A stretch of 64,000 nucleotides of DNA from Paracentrotus lividus (Eukaryota > Echinodermata > Echinoidea > Camarodonta > Echinidae). The notes under the pieces were generated by a model, which made no database searches, was not told the DNA's origin, and saw only the letters and a list, made by a program, of their open reading frames with translations. Position numbers and translations under genes: made by a program. Location of the stretch: NCBI GenBank assembly GCA_940671915.1, contig CALNVZ010000174.1:15818306-15882305 (forward strand), read 5' to 3'. This document shows positions 49,907 to 61,962 of the stretch, one piece after another (position 1 is the stretch's first letter; the number at the start of each line of letters is the position of its first letter).

Positions 49907-50040
49907 TTTATAACTTCGGGTATTTTCCCTGGAAAAAGACGGTTAGGGCAGGTGTGAACACAAAACACAATTTACGGGTATTTTGATGTTCTCGTAAATT
50001 GCGGGAATTTTTCCTGATCGGGTAGGTGTGAATCCACCTA

Positions 50041-50814
50041 ATGATTCTTTAGAGAATGTGAACATTCACAAGGCTTCCTCAGAGTGTCATAATACGTAAT
50101 TGAAATCATCCATCAAATCACTAATGTTGTGTGTCATATTCCCGTAAATTAGGTTACACTGAGAAGAAACATACGTTTCTACTAATACTACAACACATGT
50201 GTGTGACTAGGAAAGCTTGCTATGCCACCATAACACTGTAATATTTTAATCTTATTTCTTTTTTTCTTTTTTTATATTTTCATGTGGTGAAACGAAGTTG
50301 CAGACTTTTATAAGAAACCTCATTTTGGTCTGCTACTATGTTTTTTGAAGGTGTACTTTAAAATGAATAAAATAATTTATACTCATTTTGGAAATGAAGT
50401 TACCCTTAGACTGCCCACTCTGACAAAGGGAAATTACATGTAATGACAAAGTGACATTTTCTGTAAACAGCAAAATTTACACTTTTGTCAGGGCAATATC
50501 ATAATGCCTCCCCCAACATATCTCGTGCATGATGATATATTGATGAAATTTGTTTAGGAAGGAAAGCAATTAGCTAGTGCAATATAGAAACATCAAGTAC
50601 TCAAATTTTGTTGATATGGTACTGAAAGGAAAAGTTTGGAATTGGGTTTTTATAGTAACTTTTTTTTGGTACAAACTGCCAAGTTTACAAAGTATTGTTA
50701 TGATGAGGAGGGGTTTTGATATATTTATGAGCATATTGTCTGCAGTGAGCCAGAAAGGCATAACTCATATAAATTTAAAGATTTTACACCTTTTTAGCTC
50801 TCAGAAATGCTGTC
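50041..50814. other. Block C between elements, nothing recognised
   Basis: AT-rich, no supported exon. Confidence 0.4.
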
Positions 50815-51004
50815 AACAACAGGATATATTGTCGGCTTGGAGCCAGAAGGGCGCTATTAAAGATCACGGATGTTCCGTTGGGAGCCAGAAGGGCGCTATT
50901 ACCATTGACTTTGTACAGTAATAGCGCCCTTCTGGCTCTCAATGGAACATCTATAAGATTCAATAACGCCCTTATGGCTCCCAACAGACGGTATATGCTT
51001 TGGA
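50815..51004. mobile_element. Long palindrome built of GGAGCCAGAAGGGCGCTATT units
   Basis: Direct units at 50,839 and 50,881 and inverted units at 50,919-50,940 and 50,962-50,981. The inner arms include a 21-bp exact pair (GAGCCAGAAGGGCGCTATTA and its complement) around a 17-nt loop. With the flanking GATGTTCC/GGAACATC words the stem extends to about 33 bp with two mismatches, then more loosely to about 85 bp. Each arm therefore carries two repeats of a ~41-bp unit. No coding role. Confidence 0.75.
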
Positions 51005-51568
51005 GGGGGGGGGGGGAATCATCTACAAATCACTGGCATTTTAAAGTGCAGAAATTCATTTTTGGGAAATGGAGGGGGAAAAATCCACAACCTGTTCCTT
51101 TTCTTGTGTTTTATTTAAATCTTGAAAGTAATTTTACAGTTTCCTTCAGGTTGTCCTTCTGGTCATTACAGAGCATTTAAGGTTGAAAATTGAGAGTCTT
51201 CCTTGGTCACTTATGTCCTAGTCGTACAGACAAGTTGGAACTAAAGAATGTCACTACCTGCATGGCCAATGTGTTGTTGTTTATCGGTCAATTTAGTACC
51301 AGGTCACAATGTGACTGGGTACTAAAAATCAATCAGGAATTTTCTGAAGAGCATTTTGAGCGCCCAAAACCATGCATTCCTCTTCGTTTTTGCCCTCTGG
51401 GTTATTGATTCCATCCATATCCCACTCCCATCCTTTTAGCAGCATCTAAGGTTGATGTTGATCACTAGGCAACCGTCGGATGGTCAAGTTTTGTTCAGAA
51501 ATGTTTGGTTGGTGTTGTAGTCTGCAAGCACAGACTCTCATTTGATTCTTTAATGGCAAACATATATG

Positions 51569-52627
51569 CTTTTCAGACTGCAGTTAAAATCCTGAACCCC
51601 AGGAAATATGTAGGGCTAAGGGGGGGCCTTAGTACCACCTATTTCCTGGGGTTAAGCTTAGCACGCTTCGGTTTCAGACTGCGTTTTACCAAAGTAGGCT
51701 AGCACGGTAAATAGTACGGTACTATCTGGCCCTGCTAAAAAGCAGGGTTAGCCGGGTAATTGCGGAGTTAGCCGGGCAATTGCGGTGCTAAGAGTTGCAG
51801 TCTGAAACCAAACCGTGCTAAGGAAAAGCGGGGCTAAGCATTAGCCAATCAATGAAAATGTGGTCATGAATATGCATAATTATTCGTAAACTTGATAACA
51901 CAAGTAAAGAGAAAAACAATGAATAACATAAGGAAAAAGAGAAAAACAATGAATAACAAAAGGAAAGATAGAAAACATAGACTAACATGAGGAGAGAGAG
52001 AAAAACAATGAAGAACATAAAGAAAGAGAATGAAATCAAAACAATGAATAACATAATAAAAGAGAGATAAAACAATGAATAACATTAGGAAAGAGAGATA
52101 AAATAATGAATAAGATAAGGAAAAATAGAAAAACAATAAATAACATAAGGAAAGAGAGATAAAATAATGAATAACATTAGGAAAGATAGAAAAAACAATG
52201 AATAACATAAAGAAAAGGAGAACAAAACAATGAATAACATAATGAAAGATAGAAAACAAGGAATAACATAAGGAAAAAAACAGGGAATAACTAACACAAG
52301 CAAAAAGAGAAAAACAATGAATAACAAAAGGAAAGATAGAAAACAAAGAATAACATGACGAGAGAGAGAGAAAAACAATGAAGAACATAAAGAAAGAGAA
52401 ATCAATGAAATCATTAATATTCATGATCCAGCAAATAGTCTGGGGTTAAGGAATACCCAGTGTGAAAAGCATTGAATTTCTTAACCCCGGCTAAGCAAAT
52501 AGTATGGGGTTAAGAAACACAGTCTGAAAGCAAAAAAAGATAAAAAAAGATAAATAAAAAAAGTACGGGGTTAAGGATAGTATGGGGTTAAGGATAGTAC
52601 GGGGTTAAGAAATAGCAGTCTGAAAAG
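51569..52627. mobile_element. TIR element (CTTTTCAGACTGC ends) with 31-bp minisatellite
   Basis: The left end CTTTTCAGACTGC and right end GCAGTCTGAAAAG are exact reverse complements. Subterminal regions are rich in GGGGTTAAG, GGTTAGCCGGG and GCTAAGCA words and small hairpins (CCTGCTAAAAAGCAGG). CAGTCTGAAA recurs inside. The centre is a minisatellite. No transposase frame. It looks like a non-autonomous DNA transposon; the superfamily cannot be assigned because no clear target duplication survives. Confidence 0.75.
51905..52415. repeat. 31-bp minisatellite, about 16 units
   Basis: Units of the type AGAGAGATAAAACAATGAAT plus AACATTAGGAA repeat at 31 bp. Because 31 is not a multiple of three, the minus-strand frame cycles through three peptide forms every 93 bp, giving long hydrophobic open frames (up to 186 codons) that are not genes. 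Confidence 0.88.
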
Positions 52628-52749
52628 GGTATCAGTGTCATGAGTTAAGCCTAGTAGAGGTTCCCTCTGGCTGCGAGGAGCAAATATGCAAATATTGTAC
52701 AGTGCCTACATGTATAAATGATGGGGTAGATTGATGATTCAGACCATTT

Positions 52750-52970
52750 GATACTGTATAAGCCAATATTTTCGCGTCCAGATATTTTCATGATTTTGGA
52801 CTAGTTAGGGAAATTCGCGAGAGCAAAATTTTGCAATTTTGGTAATGACTTAAACTATAAATAGCCTTGTATTGAGGTGGAAATTTTCACGATGACCGAC
52901 TCGCGAAATTCGTGAAAATAAAGTCATCGCAAAAATAACCACTTGTACAGTACATCTTATTTATTTGACA
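52750..52970 (+). repeat. Interspersed repeat, TATAAGCCAAT family, best copy
   Basis: TATAAGCCAATATTTTCGCG start, GGGAAATTCGCGAGAGCAAA, GGTGGAAATTTTCACGATG, a GACTCGCGAAATTCGTGAAA block and AATAACCACTTGTACAGTA end. The two CGCGAAATTCG-type blocks are in inverted relation, giving a weak foldback. Confidence 0.65.
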
Positions 52971-53909
52971 ACATGTTGGAATAACCTGTATGCTTCTTAT
53001 AGCAAAAAGCTTTGAAACACCTTGTATAGGTCTTGGAAAGAGTGCAGTAAACCGCTAAATATTACCCTATTAAATCTCACTGTTACAAAATAAAGAAAAA
53101 GAACTTAAATTTGGAATTAAACTGTAATTTTACTCAGATGTATACTTATCAAAATCATATTTTTCTTAAAAACGTACTCAAAAAACTTCTTGGACAACAC
53201 AAACTTTTTGAGAAGATGCATGTTTGTTCCTTATCATTTGCCTTTGGGACCTTTTAATTGTCTTTGCATCCAATCATTGATTCCCATGTTGCAAATATTA
53301 CTGTCAGAGAACCAAATTACAACACAAAATTTGCAAATTTGGATGTAAAGTTTGTGGTCTGGGATGTAAAGTTTGCTGCTTGGTCACAAATGTGGCTTAG
53401 ATCGATTCAGAGCCACCATAATGACAATAAAAATCATGTGATAGGCTCTTAGCTTGATTATATTACCTACATTCAAATGACTTCTTGTTTACCTTCAACA
53501 TTATACAATATGCATTTCTCAAGTAATAGGAAACTTTGATCCATTCCATACAGCAGATCATAGATTTTCATCGCCATTCGGTGGAAGTGGCGTTTCAATT
53601 GCGACGCTGGAATGACTTCTTTGTTGCATGTCCTATATCAAGGGACATTGACATCGCGAAAAGTGCAGTCAGGACGATTACAGTTCCTCTAACCCTTTTT
53701 AATCATACTTCACATAAGTGCGATATTATGCATTTCCATTCTGTCTTGGGAAGTTATATGCCACAGACTCCACTATAAATTACAGAGTGAAAGACCTTGT
53801 ACTTGGTCGGTAATGATTATTTGAAGCCAGTAAATAGATTGAAATACCATTCCAAGTTATTCTTTGGTTTGCTTAGTATTAAACCATAAGTTCTTTATTT
53901 TTTATAATA
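52971..53909. other. Block C, nothing recognised
   Basis: AT-rich, with no exon supported by agreement between the two copies. Confidence 0.4.
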
Positions 53910-54891
53910 GGGGAGAGTGGGGTTAGTTGGAACACGGGGTTAGTTGAAACATTGCAATTTTCTTGAACGGCTATAAATATATTTATGCAAATCTACCCTC
54001 AGGTTGTTGCTATTAGCAACTGCCATCCACCACATTTTAGACAGCACACATGCTTCAAGCCTCATGAAGTTAGAAAGCAATGTTTGTTTTTTCACCCTCT
54101 AAGTAAATTATGACCCTTTTACAAATATTTTATTATCTCAGAGAAGATCATAAATTAAGTTGGCCAGTTTTTGAGTATAACAAACAGGTATACCAAGCTA
54201 CAAAACAAGGTTAAAAATATGGCATGTTGTTGTCCCTCTTTTGTGCTGTAAGCTTACAAATGTCAAATGGGCCTCTGGGGTTAGTTGGAACATTTTGAAC
54301 GGGGTTAGTTGGAACATGTACTAAGTAAATAGGTTTCAGCTGAATAAAAAAATAAAAATAATATAATTCAATGAAGTGCTCCGAAATATTCCTTTACAAG
54401 TATATTAGTGCACATTGGACAATTTTATTTTGGTTTAAACAAAATATATTGCAGAATGCTACTTCACAGGACTTCAGAATATCTGTATGTGAGTGTATGC
54501 TATCAAGTGTAATAAAACATGAAGTAAAAACAAAATTTGAACACAAATCTTTAATATTTTAATTGGAATAAATAAAGCAAGTTAGCTGAACCCTTTCAAT
54601 AATCTTGTTTGTAGTTTAAATATAATTCTAAAGATACCATGCACAATGTTTCAACTTACCCCATACCTTGTTCCAACTAACCCCGTGTATGGGGTTAGTT
54701 GGAACACTTGACATGGTCTTGTTGAAGATGGATTTTTTCCGGAACCATAACTAAGTTTAAGAATTTTAAGGGGTACATTTGTAGCATATAGATATACACT
54801 CAAGCTGATTATTAATTGTTTCTTGAAATAAATCCGCTTTTCTTTTACGGCCATTTTTGTGAAAAATGTTCCATATAACCCCGCTCTCCCC
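53910..54891. mobile_element. TIR element with reiterated GGGGTTAGTTGGAACA motif
   Basis: The left TIR GGGGAGAGTGGGGTTAGTTG and the right end (54,867-54,891; reverse complement begins GGGGAGAGCGGGGTTATATG) match over about 25 bp. Flanking TA on both sides (53,908-53,909 and 54,892-54,893) fits a TA target, as in Tc1/mariner. GGGGTTAGTTGGAACA or close variants recur inside near 53,937, 54,277 and 54,301, then as inverted and direct copies around 54,650-54,712. No transposase frame, so the element is non-autonomous. Confidence 0.78.
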
Positions 54892-57800
54892 TACTTATTT
54901 ACCACTTGTAGATTAAGATGTTAGCTCCATGGTGCAAGAACCTGTGCCTATTGATTAGATATTGATTAGATATGTATGAGTGAAAGTTGTTTATCAGTTT
55001 ATTTTCAATAAATTTTTATTATTTCATTAATGCTGTCTTTTTGTTTCTTTGGGTTTCATTTAAAAAAGAAAGAAAAAAGAAGGGCCTTATGTGCTAATGA
55101 ACCATAATAAATGCAGTCACAGGTGTAACCAATGCCCCTACCCTGGGTCTGATGGTAACTTTCTACAAATTTTGCTGTAATTTTAACTGTAAAATTAACC
55201 TGTTGGAGACAAGGTGATTTGGCTACAACACACTTCCCATACACCTCAGCACGAATATATTCGGGCTCAGTCCCCAACGGGTTAAGTTATTAAAAACAAT
55301 TGAGCATAACCAATGATGTTTCAAATTTATCTTTCTCTGTGTATGTTGAACGGAATAAAACTTCTCAATAGATGTCAACATGTAAATGCCTGCTAATTAT
55401 AGTATTATTATTACTTATGTATGCAATGTCTGTCATTATCCGAACAGAAATGCCAAACAGAGTATTCTCAAGGATTAAAAGGATCCAATAACCAATAACC
55501 TAAAAAATACAACAACAAAAATAAGCAATTTTAATAGGACTCTTCTCACTTCTCATTGGACACTGTCCTGATTAGCTGGTAGGGCATTAGGACCTCTGTG
55601 AAAGAGATCATGGTATGCAAAATGAAATATCATTAACAGTTATAGCTCGCAGCAGCTATAGGCCTGATGGGGGTGAGAAGTCATCAGCACGGTTTGCGTA
55701 GAGACAGGAGTCGTTTTACGTCATTCCAACATTAAGGGCGATGAAGAAAATTCGATAATGTAGAGAGAGAGAGAGAAAGAGAAAGAGAGGGCTTAAACAG
55801 ATAATTGTTTCATCACATGTTGGTCTATGGGGATGGCTTATGCAGTGAAGAAGTGTCTAATCCACTGTTTGTGTGTATGGAATCAAAGATGGAGTATGAT
55901 TAATAATCCTGGGCTTCTTGAACATCCATCTACTTTTCAGGTCCATAAAGTATAAAGAGTTGATACACACATAGACTGCAAAACTATATTGCCTTAAGAA
56001 AATCAAAATCAAAACAAAAACAAAAGCAAACATTGATGTTTCAATGTGCTGTTCATCAATACAGAGTAAGGTACTCCTTCCCCAAAATCAATTTTAAAAA
56101 TAAATATATGAGTACAAGTTACCTCAAAGAAAAATGCATATCTCTTGCACATAAATTGAAAAGACTGTAAACAATGTTAGCTCATTTTTCATTCTATAGC
56201 TAAGTTTTCATTAAAAACAAATTTAAAACATAAAGTTGGATGATTGCTTCTAATATAGGACTTCTTGGTGATTTGTAGTGGTTTTATTATAAAAAGCACA
56301 TTTTATATTTGTCTAAATTAATACATTTGGAGATAAAATATGGAAAGGGAAAAAATAAACGGAAGTGGATGTGATTATCGAAGCTCCCGACGACTTATAA
56401 TTGCTTATAAATAATCGGCTGCAGTTAATATACCCGATTTGTCTATGAACAGAAGTGAAAGCCTCACACGTAATCAGAATTTTTACCTGTGAATATAGCA
56501 CCGAAACCCTCAGACGTTATCAATTTCACATTCATACAGACCCAATCATGAAGCTGGGATATTTCCATATGATGGGAGACACATAGCCATGAAAGATTAA
56601 TTGTAATAAACTTGAAGATCATTTGATCTGCAGATGAATCTCATCTCTGGCAAGAGGATTTAGATGGGGATGAAATTCGGGGCTGTTGTAATTTACAAAT
56701 GGATTCATGAACGACTGGTGATCAGTTCTTGCGCTAAATTATAAAGCATGTGATTAGTATAACACCCAAGATCATGTTCCTGTCAGTCGTAAAGTCATTC
56801 GTAACTTTAAAAACAACTTGGTGAAATACCACCCAGGTGTATGTGACAGTGAAACATCATGGTCTGTTGTTTAGTGCTGTAAAACCAGAAATTTTGGTGT
56901 AAATGCATGGGTTGAGATTAGTGAAAGTTTTATGAATTTTTATGAATTTTCTTGGTTTACCATAATTGAATCAGTAAAATAATTTGCGAGTCAAGTCTGT
57001 TGTTCATTATAGGTTCTTATTTGACTCTACTAAGATAAGATTTAAGCATGAATGTAGATTTTAGCATTAATGTGAAACCACCATCACCTGAGACAGAGGC
57101 CTGTCTATATCAAACTCCAGTTTAGAATTTATTCTTGGATTGCACAACAAATACTTGTCAACGGTAAGACTGGCTCCTTCAGCAATCTTTCCCAATAAAA
57201 CCAAATTCCTAATTTCAAACCTATTCCTAACACTATACCTATAAGCCTGACCTGAAGTAAAACTCAACATCAACCAAATGTCTACCATTTATCCTGATGA
57301 AATCAAAACCAACGCAAATGTTAGTATGGCAACTATTGAATGACCAAATTTAGATATTAATAATTCAATTTTTGGCCGTAACTGTAGCTCTATTTTTTAA
57401 TCCACATATGCTCTTTATCAATTGAAAGAAAATGAACGATATTCACACATTTGCTAATTGGGAGCTATTAATAGCACCACAGCACAACAAGGTCAGATAA
57501 AGTGTAGTGATAGTTTCTACAGATGTGACCTTTTATCTGGAAATTTTATCAACACTTTATAGAAGCGTACAAGCATGGACATTTCTTTTATGTCCATGAT
57601 ACAAGTAAGGATCATGAACAAGTTTTAAGTTCATTTGATCCTTTGTGTAATTGTAGAAAATTTCAGATAATTTTTTGTATATAGGCATAACACTTGTACA
57701 ATATTAAAGTACAGTCAACCAGGTCCCTTTTTAAAAATATATGTTACTTTTTTTAATTATGGAAGACATTTCATTTAATCACATTATGATCTGGGTAGGT

Positions 57801-59917
57801 ATTGTAAGTGTGTAAGCTCAAAATCCATCTTGGAGTTTAGAAAAATATTCTGAGAAACTTCCTCAAGTTGCTTACTCTCCTTAATCACCTCGAGTAGAAG
57901 TTTAAGATATATACAGTAATAGATAGTGATAAAAAGTGTATACCTGTTATCATTATTTATTTATTGTAAAGAAGGGTGCAATATACTGGGAGTTTTTCTG
58001 GCTCAAAACCTATCCATCATATTAAAAAAATATACTCTAGAGACTTGTAAAAATATACTGTTAATCTCATTTCAATAATATCTGAAATTCATTCTGCAAA
58101 AAAAAAATGTATTCCCCCCATAACAAAATATATTTCTTCAAACCCTGATTGATCATATGTCGTGGGGAAAAGGAATATAGTCTGACATGTCTAGGTGTAA
58201 GAATACTCGCCCATCTATACACCAGGCATTGACTGATCCCTGGCGCGGCAAAATGGATGCGGGATTTTGCCACAAATCTAGGGTAGATAAAGCAAATGGA
58301 ATAGGGATATAAATTTTTTGGTGAATATGAGAAAATATTTGATGCCTCCAGGTGGGGATTGTAACTCTTTATTGTTGTAGATTTGAGGAGAGAAATAGGC
58401 GATCCTTCTCAACTTACCTTTCGTTTGGGGTCATGAAAAAGAGGGATATGACGTGTGCAATATTAGAATATTTGTTTTTGTTGAATTAATAGAAAAAAAC
58501 TATCAGTAAGTTTTTAAAATATAATAATAATCACATCGAAATGAGATGCTTTTTAAGGGGATATGACATGTGGAACAGGATATTTATATAGATGATCTTT
58601 AGAAAAAATTAAGTAAACTAATTTAGGTTTGAAATATTGTGATCACCAAAAGATGAAACATAATTTCAGCTAGGCCCTTTAAAATTAATATTTATTGGTT
58701 TTTAAACTCGCAATGCTCTACATAAAAAAGTATCAAGTTTGATTTTGATATTTAATTTATATTTCATCATAAATATTATGTTGTAGTGGGTAAGGTTATT
58801 TTACAATCACATTGCCCAATGTCTCTTTCTATCCCACTCTACCTCTCTTTCTATCTCTAAGTCTGTTATCTGAATTTAGATCGTGGCCTCTCTCAATATA
58901 CACCAAACAAAATATTTGACTAAAAATAACGTTGAAGTGTTGCAGAAGGTAAAGCCAGTGACAGAAGCTTTCTCTTAAATTAAAATTGAAATCTGAATTA
59001 GATTATCAAAGATATAGACCTTGATAATGCATTACGGAGTGATTGCTGTATCATCCTCATGGTCAAAAACTCTTGTATACACTTTGGATTGACTATTTTT
59101 AGGACTAATGTTGAGTTCCCTGTGTTTTGAGGAAATACAAAAGCTTTGACCGAGGAAGAGGAAGATGGCCTTGGTCTTACGGTGTATTTATTATACAAAT
59201 CTGTGGCGTAAATATTCATATTATGAATGACAGTGCTTTGAAAACTAAAAACAACTACAATGGTTGCATTCAAACATTTTCATTAGCCATAGTTCTGGAT
59301 GGCCCTACCTTTGTGTCAGAACTTGCCCTTCATTTGATTGGAGATTGGAGTTCTAAACGATGTTTGAAAATTTTTAATGCAACTGTTCAGGTATCATGAA
59401 CATCACAAAGTTCTCAAGCAGGTTCACCCTGGTTCTGATATATCCAGATGGCGCATGGCAGCCGTGAAAGATTTGTCAGTGATATTTGATAAAGCTAGCC
59501 AATTTTTATAAAGTTAAAATCATGTTCCTGGAGCAACAACTTTGTAGATCCAATTGCTATTCACTGCAAGATTTTAAAATTATGAGGTCCAGTTCAGCCA
59601 GTTTCTGTTGTTGATGGTTTAAATCTTGCTGCATGCATTTGGAAGAGCAATCCAAATATTTTAGTGTAATAGTAATTACTTTCCTAAACAAGTTTAAATG
59701 AACATATTCCTTAGAATTTTTCATACAAAATAGCAAGGAAGTAATGAAAACAATATTGTAGCTCTAACCTGTACAAGATGCAGAGATGCCTGTCTTGAAT
59801 GGGAATAATCATGCAAATCCCCAAATTGGCAATGCTAAGAGGGATTTATAACCAATATTTCATGCACAATTTGAAAATTTTTTCAGTTGTATTTCCCTAC
59901 ATATTGTGTATATCTTT
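54892..59917. other. Right part of block C, second copy, no gene recognised
   Basis: A GA run near 55,763-55,792; otherwise unique-looking. No open frame is shared in frame with 35,119-40,645. Confidence 0.5.
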
Positions 59918-60499
59918 AGTTGCCAAATTGTGGAAACTAACAATTGCTCCTGCTAACTATGGGTTGATATAACTGAATTATGGTGCTATTTCTGCGGCAA
60001 TACCCAGAAGGGCTTAGGTTGGGATGATATCAATTCCAAACGATATCATTTCTGAGATGACTTCATCACAACGATCATGTACCTCAAGAAATCTATGCAA
60101 ATGTAATTATCTGCAGGAATAGGAGTCTGTGCGTCATGTTAGTGATATCAAACTTCGTCAGCTGACAAAATTTGAGATGCTATTCCCAGAATTAATTGCT
60201 AATTTTAATGGAATTCCAAATAGTGTGCTTGGAGAGATTCAGGAAGGGATGATTAGGTGGAACAGGTTTGTCCAGAACTATTTCTGCGGTTTAGAAGCAG
60301 TTGTTTCGATTAGTCCTTCATGAATTGTTGATGTCCGAAGAGATTTGTGTCTGCCTGTTTATCCCATAGCAGTATATAGAGCTATCCAAAGGTCTAAATG
60401 AACCAGTTTTTCCTTCTGAAATTGGCACCAATTATGTTTTTTACATTTCACTTGATCTGAATGCTTTTGACCAAATAAAATATAAAGTGTTTGATTTCC
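59918..60499. other. Return to unique DNA, one weak coding-like frame
   Basis: The plus-strand frame at about 60,127-60,323 reads VRHVSDIKLRQLTKFEMLF, then PELIANFNGIPNSVLGEIQ and RWNRFVQNYFCGLEAVV to a TGA. It looks protein-like and is preceded by a TGCAG, but it is short, has a TAG just upstream in frame, and has no family I recognise. It could be an exon or an old transposase fragment. Confidence 0.25.
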
Positions 60500-60965
60500 C
60501 TAATCCCTATAACTTCTATCTAACTTTTCCTCCCCATCTCTCTGCTTTCATCAGTCCACAATCAGTCCACACTATCTCTCTTTTTCTCTACCTTTCTCTT
60601 TATTCTGTATTTCTCTGTTTCTCACTCTCCTTCTCATTCTCTTGCTGTATTCTCTATCTCGCTTTCTTGCTCTCTCTCTTTCTCTAACTCTCTGCCTCTG
60701 TTTCTTTGTCTCTTTATTCTGTGATTTGCTGCTCTCTCTCTCTCTCTCTCTCTCTTTCTCTACAACTGATAGCCTGTCTTCTAGTCTCATGAAAGAACAA
60801 CTTCCTCAAAACTTGCTTTTCACCTCATACATATTCCCCTTTCTCTCCCCTCCCCTCTCTCTCTCTTTCTCTCTATCTTTCTACCTTTCTCTTTATCATT
60901 TTTGTCTCTATTCTCTATCTCAATCTACAACACCATACATAGCCTGTCTTCTAGTCTCCTGAAAG
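60500..60965. repeat. CT-rich microsatellite tract with an internal duplication
   Basis: Long TC/TCTT runs, including a pure (CT)n near 60,731-60,756. An AGCCTGTCTTCTAGTCTC word occurs twice (about 60,770 and 60,941), each followed by TGAAAG and a CACCTCATA word, showing a local duplication of about 170 bp. Open frames here are simple-sequence artefacts. Confidence 0.8.
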
Positions 60966-61521
60966 CTCTACCTCCTCCTTTGCACCTCATATTTATCCTC
61001 CAAACTAAATTAGGCTTTCATAATAGCACCTTGTTTAGGAATCCGCTCAATGTGTGTGCCTTTATATTTCACTCATGTCAAAAGAGTTGGCTTCAACAAC
61101 ATCAGGAGTGTTTTCATCCCCAAGAAACAATCGACACATGAAGCGTGAAAGTGATTTCCTTTATCCAAACGGTGTTGCAGACGTTTTCATGTCGCCCCAC
61201 GTCCAAAATGGTGTGAGGAATGTTTTCAGGAGAGCCGACGAAGCGTGAGATGAATTTGCTGCGATATTGATTCAGTGATAATGAATTAAGTTAACACATT
61301 ACGTTGTTGGATTCATAAGGCTAGGTAGAAAGGGAGGAGTTATGATTTTGTTTGTTTCCCCCAATTTTTTCATGCGCTATCAACATCATCGAGTGTGCCC
61401 GCTAGCATGGTTATGAAGAGTTATGTCCTTTAAAATACTGTCAAATTGATGATTGATTATGATGAATGTGAACGCTGCCACAGGCCAATTGGTTGTTGAA
61501 TCACCTATAGAATGTGAATAC
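60966..61521. other. Unique DNA, one short ORF of doubtful status
   Basis: Plus-strand ATG at 61,075 opens a 57-codon frame (starts MSKELASTTSGVFSSPRNN, ends VRNVFRRADEA). Composition is protein-like, but the minus strand is open too and there is no recognised family. Confidence 0.25.
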
Positions 61522-61962
61522 TAGGCGCTGCTGCACTAGCTCGAGCTATTTCAAATAGCGCGCTATTTGTGATCAGATGAAATAGCTCGATCAGAGCAGA
61601 TCCGACTTTGTGGTCAAATAGCGCGCTAATTTGGAGGAAATTCAAACCTGGGTCATCCTAGGTTTTTTTGAAAAAACTCGAGCTGTTTTGCGGTTTTAGC
61701 ACGATATAGCGCGCTATTTTGCGCGGTGCTGCACTAGCTCGAGCTAATTTCGAAATCGTGCACCTGTGCGTGTAGAAGCTAGCGGTAGTTACCAGTTGCG
61801 CAATATACATCGGGCTTGTTTGTTCAAGGTCGGGTGTGGTCGTTAAAGTGAAATTTTAAAATAGCTTGAGCTAGTGCAGGACCGGTTTCTTTTTTCAGGC
61901 TTTCTTCCCGATCCACCAATTAGCGCGCTATTTTTTAGCTCGAGCTAGTGCAGCAGCGCCTA
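61522..61962. mobile_element. Nested inverted-repeat element (GGCGCTGCTGCACTAG ends)
   Basis: The left end TAGGCGCTGCTGCACTAGCT and its reverse complement at the right end (61,934-61,962) define a 441-bp element with 27-bp TIRs and TA at both edges. Inside, the same terminal motif recurs at 61,725-61,750 (direct) and 61,858-61,880 (inverted), as if a smaller element sat within the larger. Four TAGCGCGCTA palindromes lie near 61,555, 61,620, 61,708 and 61,921. No transposase. Confidence 0.8.

Larger units (their letters stand above)
49529..59917 (+). repeat. Block C, second and more regular copy
   Basis: Starts with the same AAATTAGTAGGTACT word as 29,283, but is preceded here by the inverted end of block A instead of block B. 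Repeat units and TIR motifs inside are more regular than in the first copy. After 59,917 the two copies diverge: this one runs into unique DNA, the other into the B fragment. Confidence 0.9.

Noticed and set aside
49594..49986. 130-codon Phe-rich ORF with 13-residue repeats
   Set aside because: It is a translation of the 39-bp minisatellite; overlapping frames are equally open.
49639..52415. CRISPR-like arrays
   Set aside because: Units abut as tandem repeats with no unique spacers, and the genome is eukaryotic.
60487..60962. Leu/Ser/Phe-rich ORFs in the CT tract
   Set aside because: They are simple-sequence translations of (CT)n repeats.
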